64,000 bases of DNA, from contig NZ_QZDT01000018.1 in NCBI RefSeq assembly GCF_009917485.1, positions 1 through 64,000 on the forward strand. Reading direction: 5' to 3'. Made by a program: the position numbers and the translations under genes. The DNA is from Parablautia muri (GTDB lineage Bacteria; Bacillota; Clostridia; Lachnospirales; Lachnospiraceae). Of this stretch, positions 57,185 through 64,000 are shown piece by piece. Under the pieces are notes generated by a model. It ran no database searches. It saw only the letters and a program-made list of their open reading frames with translations, and had not been told where the DNA came from. The first letter of the stretch is position 1. Every line of letters begins with the position of its first letter.

Positions 57185-57548
57185 GAAAATCACCTGCCAT
57201 CTTTATTACTTCCTGTTGCATTTCGTGAATTTCTGCAAGACACCTGCCTATTGCCTGACGCATTTCCTGTGAATGGATTCCGCCCTGATTAAAGTGGCGG
57301 GCAATCTGGTTCAGGTTGCTTCCAATCTTGCCAAACTCTGCAACCAGTTTTTTTAGTTCCGGCACGTCTGCCACAATTTCATATTTTGCAATTACCTTTC
57401 CTTTCATTACCTGTCTGCGTAGAAATTCTGCAAGGGGAAGTCCTGCTCCGTTAGCATTTTCCATAATAATTTCGTATTCGGTGTCATTGAAGCGGAGCAT
57501 GGCACAGTGGCTGCGTTTCAGTTCTTTTTCTTTTTTCGGTCTTGCCAT
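57156..57548 (-). CDS. mobC: MobC relaxosome accessory protein of the ICE
   Basis: 130 residues from ATG 57548 (AAAGGATATG upstream; the longer frame upstream crosses the oriT). A ribbon-helix-helix-like start (ARPKKEKELKRSHCAMLRFN) is followed by EIIMENANGAGLPLAEFLRR and the family signature FGKIGSNLNQIARHFNQGG. MobC proteins bind oriT and help the relaxase melt and nick it. The first gene after the oriT on the minus strand, as usual. Confidence 0.9.
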   Translation of the reverse strand: MARPKKEKELKRSHCAMLRFNDTEYEIIMENANGAGLPLAEFLRRQVMKGKVIAKYEIVADVPELKKLVAEFGKIGSNLNQIARHFNQGGIHSQEMRQAIGRCLAEIHEMQQEVIKMAGDFHGDTETHSK

Positions 57549-57562
57549 ATCATATCCTTTCC

Positions 57563-57724
57563 CGTGATAAAGCTGGATGGCTCTGCCATCGTGCTTTATC
57601 ACGCTGCGAGAGTGTAACGGGAGCCAGTTCTGCATATCCGGAGGATATGCCAACCGAGGGTATGGGGCGCGGAAGCCCCATCAAGTAAGCCGGAGTGGCT
57701 CAAAATCCACGAAGTGGGTTTTGA
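57563..57724. other. Candidate oriT of the ICE, four tandem perfect hairpins
   Basis: CGTGATAAAGC/GCTTTATCACG (57563-57573, 57593-57603) encloses GATGGC/GCCATC. Then GCATATCC/GGATATGC (57632-57639, 57643-57650), ATGGGGC/GCCCCAT (57661-57680) and CTCAAAA.CCAC/GTGG.TTTTGAG (57697-57724). All lie directly upstream of mobC. The hairpin order is typical of a relaxase/MobC recognition region; the nick base is not known. Confidence 0.72.
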
Positions 57725-58281
57725 GTTACGCAGGCGAAACTTGCTCTTCGAGAACTGAAAGCCCCTCTATAATAAAAGCCGATTTGAGAGAACGTATGCT
57801 ACCGCATGGAAAAGAAAATTTTGAGAAAAAGTAAATGGGAAGAGAAGGGAAATGTAGAGGTAGCGGGCAAGGGTTGCAAAGCAACGCTTGCGTAAGAACG
57901 CTCCCGGAGCGAAGCGGAGGGATACGGTATGTGCGGAGGAACGGAGCACATTCCGTAAGCGACTGTGTGGAGAAAGCGTGGTGGGAGTGAAGCAAGGATA
58001 CCGAAGGTATGCTTGCCCTGTGTGTGGAGAGAGAGGAAACGGAAAATCAGGTGCATGATGGAGCGGAGAGCGGAGCCGGAGCGACATGATGCAACTTGGT
58101 GGAAAATTAAAATATATATATTTGGGTACGGTTGTCGAGTCTGTAGAAAACAGAGTTTGAGGATATAGATAATCATTTACAATAGATGGTCGTATACGAT
58201 ACAATAAACCCATGCATATTTTCATTGGCAGTCAATGAAGGTTAAAGAATTAGTATGTATATATGGAAAGGGCAGGGCATT
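57725..58281. other. Non-coding right flank of the ICE, purine-rich and hairpin-rich
   Basis: No gene is supported. From about 57815 to 58090 the plus strand is markedly purine-rich (many GGAG, GAAG, CGGAG words). It contains GTTGC-AAA-GCAAC (57873-57885) and GCAAGGATACC-GAA-GGTATGCTTGC (57992-58016). The junction to the chromosome is probably between about 57.8 and 58.2 kb. A possible promoter for the next gene is TTTACA (58176-58181) and TACAAT (58200-58205), 18 bases apart. Confidence 0.5.
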
Positions 58282-58809
58282 ATGATACATTTATATACAG
58301 GTAATGGGAAAGGGAAAACAACCGCGGCTATAGGGCTTTGCATTAGGGCTTTGGGATGGAATATGCAAGTATGTTTTGCTCAATTTATGAAAGGTAATGA
58401 TACGGGGGAATTGCATATACTAAAAAATCTGCCGGGAGTTAGTATTTTACGCAGTGAGAAAAATTTTGGCTTTTATAGTTCCATGTCAGAATCGGACAAG
58501 GAAGAACTTACAGAAATACATAATCGCATTTTGGACAAGATTTTAGAGCTTGCGGAAAGTGGAAATTGCCAATTAGTAATTTTGGATGAGATTACATATC
58601 CGCTTAATTGGGGATTGCTGGATATGGAAAAACTGAAGCGGCTTCTGACATTTGGAAAACAGGAAGCGGATAAGGAAATAGAACTTGTGCTTACCGGGCG
58701 CAGTGCCCAGGTATTTTTGAGCGATATGGCTGATTATGTCACAGAGATGGAATGTGTGAGCCACCCTTATGAAAAAGGGATAGGGGCAAGAAAAGGGATT
58801 GAATTTTAA
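58282..58809 (+). CDS. cobO: Cob(I)yrinic acid a,c-diamide adenosyltransferase (CobO/CobA/BtuR type)
   Basis: 175 residues from ATG 58282. The P-loop G-N-G-K-G-K-T-T-A-A at residues 7-16, FAQFMKGNDTGEL near 35, the catalytic-site LVILDEITYPLNWGLLD near 95 and VLTGRSAQ near 140 are the hallmarks of the family. It transfers the adenosyl group of ATP to Co(I) corrinoid in the cytoplasm. The length is normal. It starts the chromosomal cobalamin locus and is followed 21 bases later by the next gene. Confidence 0.93.
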   Translation: MIHLYTGNGKGKTTAAIGLCIRALGWNMQVCFAQFMKGNDTGELHILKNLPGVSILRSEKNFGFYSSMSESDKEELTEIHNRILDKILELAESGNCQLVILDEITYPLNWGLLDMEKLKRLLTFGKQEADKEIELVLTGRSAQVFLSDMADYVTEMECVSHPYEKGIGARKGIEF

Positions 58810-58830
58810 AATAGAGAAAGGGCAGGTAAA

Positions 58831-59523
58831 ATGGCAGATTTTTTTCCTGATTTGTTGGAACGTTTTTTGGGAAAGGCTTTTTTGAAAGGCGTGTGTAGAA
58901 AATATCATTACGGAGAAAGGCAAGAAGTAGAACTTCGGGCAGTGGCAGAGGAGATGCTTCCATTGATGCAAAGAGAGGCATTTTGGGAAAGCAGGGAATC
59001 TGGTTCATTTAATAGAAAGCAGAAAGAAACAGCAGGAGCAGAGTATGAAGATGTTATTATGTCATTAGGCAGTAGTCTGGACAGTCTGCAGGAGAGCTAC
59101 CATGAGAAGGAACAATTATCTGAAAGCTATATGCTGGAAGCATTGGCCAGTGAATTGTTACTTATGGGCTACGGGGCATATAACCGTTATGTGAGAGGAA
59201 AAAGGAACTGGCATGTTGCACGGTACCATTTTCCCGGAAGTGAGGAGAACTTTCCACTTAAGATGGTGCCGGAACTGTTAAAAGGTTTTCAATATCAGAT
59301 TACCTGCAATACTGCTTTCTGCATTATTCCGAAAAAGAGTGTGGTATTTGTGGCGGAACTGACACGAGATGAGCAGATTCAATGTGAGAGTATATGTGCA
59401 GGCTGCCGTAATGTGCAGTGTCCGAACCGGGTAGAAAGAGATTTTCCCAAAGGAGGTATGCTGGCAAGGGTGGCAGATATGTCGTTGAATTATGGATATA
59501 GCAGAATTTTTGGAAAATTGTAA
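58831..59523 (+). CDS. Protein related to the vitamin B12-dependent methionine synthase activation domain
   Basis: 230 residues. The stretch EDVIMSLGSSLDSLQESYHE, YMLEALASELLLMGYGAYNRY, then ARYHFPGSEENFPLKMVPEL and ITCNTAFCIIPKKSVVFVAE follows, in order, the AdoMet-binding activation domain of MetH, as in short stand-alone versions in Clostridia. A C-terminal cluster C-x3-C-x2-C-x4-C-like (CESICAGCRNVQCPNR) could bind a metal or an iron-sulfur cluster. A corrinoid reactivation role is inferred. Same strand and likely same transcript as cobO. Confidence 0.6.
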   Translation: MADFFPDLLERFLGKAFLKGVCRKYHYGERQEVELRAVAEEMLPLMQREAFWESRESGSFNRKQKETAGAEYEDVIMSLGSSLDSLQESYHEKEQLSESYMLEALASELLLMGYGAYNRYVRGKRNWHVARYHFPGSEENFPLKMVPELLKGFQYQITCNTAFCIIPKKSVVFVAELTRDEQIQCESICAGCRNVQCPNRVERDFPKGGMLARVADMSLNYGYSRIFGKL

Positions 59524-59537
59524 AAAAGGAAGCAGTA

Positions 59538-59565
59538 TTGACATAAGAAAAAAATATGATATACT
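59538..59565 (+). promoter_or_regulatory. Promoter upstream of the cobalamin riboswitch
   Basis: TTGACA (59538-59543) and TATACT (59560-59565), 16 bases apart, directly after the upstream gene and 19 bases before the P1 stem. Confidence 0.75.
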
Positions 59566-59583
59566 TTGAACAATTGAATAGAT

Positions 59584-59773
59584 AACATACAGGTGTCAAA
59601 ACAATGTATTCTGCATTGGTTTTGGTGAAAAGGGAAACAGGTGCGAATCCTGTACGAACTCGTCACCGTAATTAGGGAGTAGAAGCCGATATATCACTGG
59701 GAAATAAGCAAATTCATTCCTGGGAAGATGGCCGATGTGATGATCTATAAGCCGGGAGACCTGCCTGTATGTT
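59584..59773 (+). ncRNA. Cobalamin (AdoCbl-type) riboswitch
   Basis: P1 is AACATACAGG (59584-59593) with CCTGTATGTT (59764-59773). Between them are the conserved blocks GGTGAAAAGGGAAACAGGTG, the core GAACTCGTCACCGTAATTAG, CACTGG...TGGGAAGATGGCCGAT, and the B12 box AAGCCGGGAGACCTGCC. It should sense corrinoid levels and control the lipoprotein/transport operon beginning at 59983. Confidence 0.93.
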
Positions 59774-59883
59774 GTACGGAAACTTTGTTTCAGGCCACGA
59801 GTAATTGGTTGTACGTTGAACTTGCAAAAAGCATAACAGGTTTTTGCTTACCTAGGTATGTCTTGCAGGCTTATTTTGTGTAC

Positions 59884-59932
59884 AAATCCTTTACCGTAGT
59901 TGAATTGAAACTATGGTAAAGGATTTTTTTAT
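59884..59932 (+). terminator. Riboswitch-controlled terminator
   Basis: AATCCTTTACCGTAGTT pairs with AAACTATGGTAAAGGATT, followed by T7. It lies 50 bases before the operon's first start codon, the expression platform of the riboswitch. A second stem GCAAAAA/TTTTTGC (about 59825-59850) lies between aptamer and terminator. Confidence 0.9.
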
Positions 59933-59982
59933 ATAATTTTATACCCTTATAGCAATGCAGGGAGAAAAGAGGAGACAAAAAG

Positions 59983-61272
59983 ATGAAAAAGAAAGTAGTT
60001 ACAGCATTTTTAATCGGAGCTACAGCTTATTCACTGGCATTGACAGGCTGCTCGAAAGGAGCTTCGGAGACTGGCGGAAATACCGTACAGACGGAAGGAA
60101 GTAGTGAGACTGCTACAGAGGCGCAGACGGAAAATGAGAATGATGAGAGTCAAACAGAGAATCAGGCTGATACAGATGATGCGGAGGGCGGAGCGGATTC
60201 TGATCAGGCAGCTGCCGATGAGGTTGCCGCGTTGATTGATGCAATTTACGTGCAGACGAGGACGGAGAATACTGATGAGCAGTGTGCACAGGCGAAAGCA
60301 GCATGGGACGCACTTACAGATGCCCAGAAGGAGCTTGTAGAAGGTGAAGAGGCAGATCCTGATTATTTTGGAAGGGATACTGGTGACGCTTCTAAGGATG
60401 ATCCAAGGAATCAGGATGATATTGGAGAAAATGAGATTCTGGTAGTTAGCTTTGGCACTTCTTTTAATGACAGCCGTGTGGACGATATTAAGGGAATTGA
60501 AGATGCCATACAGGCGGCAAATCCGGACTGGTCGGTGAGAAGGGCATTTACAGCACAGATTATTATTAACCATGTACAGGCGCGAGATGGAGAGTTTATT
60601 GACAATGTGGATCAGGCATTGGAGCGCGCAGTGACAAACGGAGTGAAGAATTTAGTGGTACAGCCTACCCATCTTATGCATGGCGCGGAATATGATGAAC
60701 TGATGGAGACTCTGGAGAATTATCAGGATCAGTTTGAAACAGTGAAAGTTGCAGAGCCGCTTCTTGGAGAGGTTGGTGCAGATGCATCTGTTGTTAATGA
60801 GGATAAGGCTGTGGTAGCGGAGGCGATCCTTGCGGCAGCTGTGGCGGACGCAGGTTATGGGAGTCTGGCAGAAGCACAGGAAGATGGAGCAGCGTTCGTA
60901 TTTCTGGGACATGGCACTTCCCATGCAGCAAAGGTGAGCTACAGCCAGATGCAGACACAATTGACGGATATCGGTTGTGTCAATGCATTTATCGGAACAG
61001 TAGAAGGAGAACCGGAGGAAACATCCTGTGAGGCAGTAATAGAGGCTGTGACACAGGCAGGCTATAAGAAAGTAATCTTACGTCCCCTTATGGTGGTAGC
61101 AGGTGATCATGCCAATAATGATATGGCAGGCGAGGAGGAAGATTCATGGCTTAGTATGTTTAATGCCTCCGGCAGTTTTGACAGCGTGGAGGTTCAGGTT
61201 ATTGGTCTTGGTTCGATTGAGGATATTCAGAAACTTTATGTAGAGCATACAGCAAAAGTAATGAGTGAGTAA
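59983..61272 (+). CDS. cbiK: Lipoprotein of the CbiK sirohydrochlorin cobaltochelatase family
   Basis: 429 residues. A lipoprotein signal (AFLIGATAYSLALTGC, Cys 23) is followed by a Glu/Ser/Thr linker, a short helical module (ALIDAIYVQTRTEN...AAWDALTDAQKELV) and a CbiK domain from about residue 148. Signature parts are VVSFGTSFNDSRVDDIKGIE, LVVQPTHLMHGAEYDEL and FLGHGTSHAAK, with the metal-chelating histidines, and LRPLMVVAGDHANNDMAG. Family members insert Co (or Fe) into sirohydrochlorin, normally in the cytoplasm. The lipobox places this one on the outer face of the membrane. First gene under the riboswitch. Confidence 0.88.
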   Translation: MKKKVVTAFLIGATAYSLALTGCSKGASETGGNTVQTEGSSETATEAQTENENDESQTENQADTDDAEGGADSDQAAADEVAALIDAIYVQTRTENTDEQCAQAKAAWDALTDAQKELVEGEEADPDYFGRDTGDASKDDPRNQDDIGENEILVVSFGTSFNDSRVDDIKGIEDAIQAANPDWSVRRAFTAQIIINHVQARDGEFIDNVDQALERAVTNGVKNLVVQPTHLMHGAEYDELMETLENYQDQFETVKVAEPLLGEVGADASVVNEDKAVVAEAILAAAVADAGYGSLAEAQEDGAAFVFLGHGTSHAAKVSYSQMQTQLTDIGCVNAFIGTVEGEPEETSCEAVIEAVTQAGYKKVILRPLMVVAGDHANNDMAGEEEDSWLSMFNASGSFDSVEVQVIGLGSIEDIQKLYVEHTAKVMSE

Positions 61273-61291
61273 CAGACAGGAGCAGAAAACT

Positions 61292-62254
61292 ATGAGGAAG
61301 AAAAATGTGGCAGCTGCCGTGATAGTTCTTTTGGCTGTGTTGCTGGGAGGCTGTGGCAATAAAGGTGATGTGCAGGAGACTGATCCTGTTATTGACGCAG
61401 CAGCTCTTACAGAAGAGGAACAGGGAGAAGTGGCTGAATCTGTGTCAGAGACGACATCTGAAGCATCAAAAGAAGAAAATCTTGAGAGCAGTGAAAGTTC
61501 TGAATCTGAACAGTCGGTGACAGAGCTTGCTGACGGAATATATACCGCAGATTTTACAACAGACAGCAGTATGTTCCGGGTAAATGAAACCTGTGAGGGG
61601 AAAGGGACACTGACTGTAGAAAATGGTAAGATGACGATCCATATTTCCCTGGGGTCAAAAAAGATTATAAATCTTTATCCCGGACTGGCGGAAGATGCGG
61701 AAAAAGAAGGGGCAAAGCTGCTTATGCCCACAGAGGATACGGTTACATACAGTGATGGGCTGACGGAAGAAGTCTATGGTTTTGATGTGCCGGTTCCTTA
61801 TCTTGGGGAAGAATTTGACCTGGCTCTGATTGGGACAAAGGGAAAATGGTATGACCATAAAGTCAGCGTTTCTAACCCAGTTTTGTCAGAAGAAAATGCA
61901 CAGACCGGGAGTGCGGATACCAAAGGTACAACTGCTTTGGAGGATGGCACATACAGCATAGAAATTACGTTTGAAGGAGGGAGCGGGAAAGCTGAAATCC
62001 TGTCTCCTGTAGAAATGACAGTAACTGACGGACAGGCAATAGCAACGCTAAAGTGGAGCAGCCCCAATTATGATTATATGATCGTGGACGGGGAAAAGTA
62101 TCTTCCGGTAAATACGGAGGGGGATTCAGTTTTTGAAGTTCCTGTTCTTATGTTTGATGAACCGGTGGTTGTGATTGGGGACACTGTGGCAATGAGCAAA
62201 CCTCATGAAGTGGAATATACGCTTACATTCCATTCAGACACAATAAAAGAGTGA
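61292..62254 (+). CDS. Surface lipoprotein with two related beta domains
   Basis: 320 residues from ATG 61292 (CAGGAGCAGAAAACT). Lipobox L-L-G-G-C near residue 20, then an acidic Ser/Glu linker. Two domains follow: D-G-I-Y-T-A-D-F near 87 and D-G-T-Y-S-I-E-I near 225, each followed by a matching G-(K/S)-x-x-x-T-V-x-(N/D)-G pattern. The layout resembles repeated ligand-binding surface domains such as NEAT-like modules, but no family name is certain. Operon position between CbiK and the ABC substrate-binding protein suggests capture of a tetrapyrrole or corrinoid. Confidence 0.72.
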   Translation: MRKKNVAAAVIVLLAVLLGGCGNKGDVQETDPVIDAAALTEEEQGEVAESVSETTSEASKEENLESSESSESEQSVTELADGIYTADFTTDSSMFRVNETCEGKGTLTVENGKMTIHISLGSKKIINLYPGLAEDAEKEGAKLLMPTEDTVTYSDGLTEEVYGFDVPVPYLGEEFDLALIGTKGKWYDHKVSVSNPVLSEENAQTGSADTKGTTALEDGTYSIEITFEGGSGKAEILSPVEMTVTDGQAIATLKWSSPNYDYMIVDGEKYLPVNTEGDSVFEVPVLMFDEPVVVIGDTVAMSKPHEVEYTLTFHSDTIKE

Positions 62255-62257
62255 ATA

Positions 62258-62318
62258 AGAGATATAGATTTTCTAAGGCGTCAAAAAACATCGCCTAAGA
62301 AAATCTAAGTTATCTCTG
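62258..62318 (+). other. Long intercistronic hairpin
   Basis: TAGATTTTCT.AGGCG pairs with CGCCT.AGAAAATCTA with one mismatch, extended by AGAGATA/TATCTCT. There is no T-run. The next gene's GGAG site lies at its foot, so it may stabilise mRNA or modulate translation. Confidence 0.6.
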
Positions 62319-62327
62319 GAGATGAAG

Positions 62328-63530
62328 ATGAGAGGAAGAAAAAAGACGGTCATTTTTCTTTTGATAGGATTGCTGTGGCTTTATGGCTGCAGCAGTCCTT
62401 CTTCCGATTCTGCCTCCCTGTATGAGGGCAGGGAGGAAATAGAAGCGGATTCGGGATTGGAGGCAAAGCTGGTTTATGAAAGAAGCATGGAAATCCGGTA
62501 TGCCGAAAATTTTAAAGTGGATTATTATGAAGGGGGATATACCCTTCTGACAACAACAATAGACGGGGCGCGTTATCTGATTGTACCTGAAGATAAAGAA
62601 GTGCCGCAGAATTTAGAGAAAGAAATTCCCGGTGGAGATATTCCAGATAGCAAAGTAGTAGTGCTGAAATGTCCGGTAAAGGATATTTATTTGGTTGCAT
62701 CTTCCGCCATGGATGCGTTTAGTGAACTGGATGGGCTGGGAGCAATTGCATTTTCAGGACAAAAGGAAGATGGATGGTACATTGAAGCAGCAAAGGAAGC
62801 TATGGCAAATGGAGATATCCTTTATGCGGGCAAATATAATAAGCCGGACTACGAACTGATAGTTTCAAAAAATTGTACACTGGCCATAGAAAACATGATG
62901 ATTTCCCATTCCCCTGAAGTGATAGAAAAACTGGATGATTTTGGAATTCCTGTTATGATAGAGTATTCAAGCTATGAGTCTCATCCGCTTGGCAGGGTAG
63001 AATGGGTTAAATTTTACGGAGCACTGCTCGGAAAGGAAGAGGAAGCGGAAGAGATTTTTGAGGAACAAGTGGCGATTCTTGAGAGAGTGGGCGCGGATGA
63101 AAAAAAAGATAAGACAGTAGCTTTCTTTTTTATTACCTCTAATGGTCTGGTGCAGGTAAGGCAGTCATCGGATTATGTTCCTAAGATGATAGAGCTTGCA
63201 GGTGGAAACTATATTTTTGAAGACTTGGGCGATTCGGAAACAAGGCGTTCTACCATGAATATGCAGATAGAGGAGTTTTACTCCGGGGCGAAAGATGCAG
63301 ATTTTTTAATTTATAACAGTTCCATAGACGGCGGTATTTCCAGCGTGGAAGAACTCCTTGATAAATGTGAGGTATTGGCGGATTTTAAGGCGGTTAAGGA
63401 AGGAAATGTCTGGTGTACGACAAATGATATGTACCAGCAGTCTCTTTCCATTGGTTATCTGATAGAAGATATTCATGGGATGCTCCGGGGAGAGAAAGAA
63501 GATATGCATTATCTTTTTCATATAGATTGA
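62328..63530 (+). CDS. ABC transporter substrate-binding lipoprotein (corrinoid/iron-siderophore type)
   Basis: 400 residues from ATG 62328 (GGAG 6 bases upstream; the ATG 6 bases earlier is too close). Lipobox L-L-W-L-Y-G-C near residue 20. The BtuF/FepB-like fold: VVLKCPVKDIYLVASSAMDA (first lobe), VIEKLDDFGIPVMIEYSSYE (hinge region), GNYIFEDLGDSETRRSTMNM and VWCTTNDMYQQS. Within a B12-riboswitch operon a corrinoid or tetrapyrrole ligand is likelier than a siderophore. The permease gene begins 25 bases later. Confidence 0.87.
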   Translation: MRGRKKTVIFLLIGLLWLYGCSSPSSDSASLYEGREEIEADSGLEAKLVYERSMEIRYAENFKVDYYEGGYTLLTTTIDGARYLIVPEDKEVPQNLEKEIPGGDIPDSKVVVLKCPVKDIYLVASSAMDAFSELDGLGAIAFSGQKEDGWYIEAAKEAMANGDILYAGKYNKPDYELIVSKNCTLAIENMMISHSPEVIEKLDDFGIPVMIEYSSYESHPLGRVEWVKFYGALLGKEEEAEEIFEEQVAILERVGADEKKDKTVAFFFITSNGLVQVRQSSDYVPKMIELAGGNYIFEDLGDSETRRSTMNMQIEEFYSGAKDADFLIYNSSIDGGISSVEELLDKCEVLADFKAVKEGNVWCTTNDMYQQSLSIGYLIEDIHGMLRGEKEDMHYLFHID

Positions 63531-63555
63531 TAAAGGGAAAGGTATCGTGAATTAA

Positions 63556-64000
63556 ATGCAGGAAAACAAAAAGAACAGATACATGACAGTGTTTCTTTTG
63601 CTTGGAATATGTACTGCTGTCTTTGTTATTTTGAATATCTGTATTGGGAGTGTCCGGATTACGCTGCCTGATATGATAAAAATATTTGCCGGAAGTGGGG
63701 ATGATGAAACCCTTAAAAAGATTTTGGTGGACATCAGGTTTCCAAGGGCAGTGGCGGTTTTGATCCTGGGGGGAGCATTGTCACTTGCGGGATATCTTTT
63801 GCAGACATTTTTCAACAATCCTATTGCTGGTCCGTTTGTCCTGGGGATTTCTTCTGGTGCAAAAATGGTAGTGGCGCTTATCATGGTTTTTCTTCTGGGA
63901 AGATCGGTCAGGGTGACATCAGGAACTATGATTTTTGGGGCATTTATCGGCGCTATGCTTTCCATGGGATTTGTACTTTTGCTCTCAAACAGGGTCAGCA
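63556..64000 (+). CDS. FecCD/BtuC family ABC transporter permease (partial, cut by window end)
   Basis: The first 148 residues from ATG 63556; the rest is outside the window. An N-terminal membrane helix is followed by ILVDIRFPRAVAVLILGGAL, the R-x-P-R signature of FecCD permeases, then SLAGYLLQTFFNNPIAGPFV and LGISSGAK. It forms the membrane channel for the substrate-binding protein at 62328. The ATPase gene should follow downstream. Confidence 0.9.
   Translation, partial: MQENKKNRYMTVFLLLGICTAVFVILNICIGSVRITLPDMIKIFAGSGDDETLKKILVDIRFPRAVAVLILGGALSLAGYLLQTFFNNPIAGPFVLGISSGAKMVVALIMVFLLGRSVRVTSGTMIFGAFIGAMLSMGFVLLLSNRVS

Larger units (their letters stand above)
4301..57760. mobile_element. 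Tn1549/CTn-type integrative conjugative element, core region (left end outside window)
   Basis: The genes follow the order typical of Tn1549-like ICEs of Clostridia: VirD4, Maff2, TrbL-like, PrgI, VirB4, NlpC/P60, DUF4315, DUF4366, DUF4317, TopB, a giant methylase-helicase, then YodL/DUF4316. MobC, a MOBP relaxase and a hairpin-rich oriT lie on the minus strand at the right. The backbone is GC-rich compared with the cobalamin locus to its right. Three IMEs and two group II introns are inserted in it. No ICE integrase or attachment site is visible, so the right limit (about 57.8 to 58.2 kb) is an estimate and the left limit is outside the window. Confidence 0.82.

Noticed and set aside
59728..59919. 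63-codon open frame within the cobalamin riboswitch
   Set aside because: The bases are explained by the aptamer and terminator; there is no suitable ribosome site.
1..64000. CRISPR array, tRNA or rRNA genes
   Set aside because: No regularly spaced repeat-spacer pattern and no cloverleaf or rRNA-like sequence was noticed on reading; the repeats found are pairs, iterons or palindromes.

Overview
The window is a nested stack of mobile DNA in a low-to-medium GC Gram-positive genome, most likely a gut member of the Clostridia (Lachnospiraceae-like). This is inferred from the gene families (Maff2, CD1107/CD1108-type mobile proteins, DUF3847, DUF4315, DUF4366, TnpV/TnpW, TnpX-like serine recombinases), from strong AGGAGG ribosome sites, and from frequent GTG/TTG starts. 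No rRNA, tRNA or CRISPR array was seen.

The backbone from about 4.3 to 57.8 kb is one Tn1549/CTn-type integrative conjugative element (ICE). Its order is virD4 coupling protein, DNA cytosine methylase, maff2, trbL-like membrane protein, prgI, virB4, DNA methylase, CD1108-type NlpC/P60 hydrolase, DUF4315, DUF4366, a broken DUF4317 gene, topB, a 2829-residue methylase/helicase, and a YodL/DUF4316 protein. At the right end, on the minus strand, are the MobC accessory protein and a MOBP-type relaxase, next to a four-hairpin candidate oriT. The left end of the ICE, including the 5' part of virD4, lies outside the window.

Three smaller mobilizable elements (IMEs) have inserted into core ICE genes. 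IME1 (1 to about 4306, left part missing) sits in virD4. IME2 (11754-22356) sits in maff2. IME3 (34395-41583) sits in topB and has perfect 10-bp inverted ends. In IME2 and IME3, joining the target halves at a shared GA dinucleotide restores the exact reading frame, as expected for TnpX-like large serine recombinases. Each IME has a DUF3847 gene, an oriT resembling the RSF1010 (MOBQ) nick region, and a MobA/MobL relaxase. IME2 and IME3 also carry a small TnpW-like protein and a serine recombinase. Their cargo genes are mostly AT-rich: CPBP protease, DUF523, TfoX-N, LspA-like, XRE-PPOX, PPOX and cupin. IME2 has a primase-helicase module (CHC2 zinc finger plus VapE) followed by an iteron-like candidate origin.

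Two related group II introns interrupt the same two ICE genes that IME1 and IME2 hit. The intron in virD4 encodes a reverse transcriptase/maturase; the one in maff2 has no such gene. Removing introns and IMEs in silico gives clean virD4, maff2 and topB frames. As it stands, all three genes are physically split, so transfer of the ICE should depend on splicing plus IME excision. Other lesions are an in-frame TGA in the cytosine methylase, an in-frame TGA in DUF523, and a one-base deletion in DUF4317. A complete tnpV gene is encoded in an alternative frame inside the giant helicase gene.

From about 58.2 kb to the end the sequence looks chromosomal: a corrinoid/tetrapyrrole locus. It has a cob(I)alamin adenosyltransferase, a B12-related activation-domain protein, a cobalamin riboswitch with a terminator, and then a riboswitch-controlled operon. 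That operon encodes a lipoprotein CbiK-type cobaltochelatase, a two-domain surface lipoprotein, an ABC substrate-binding lipoprotein and the start of its permease.
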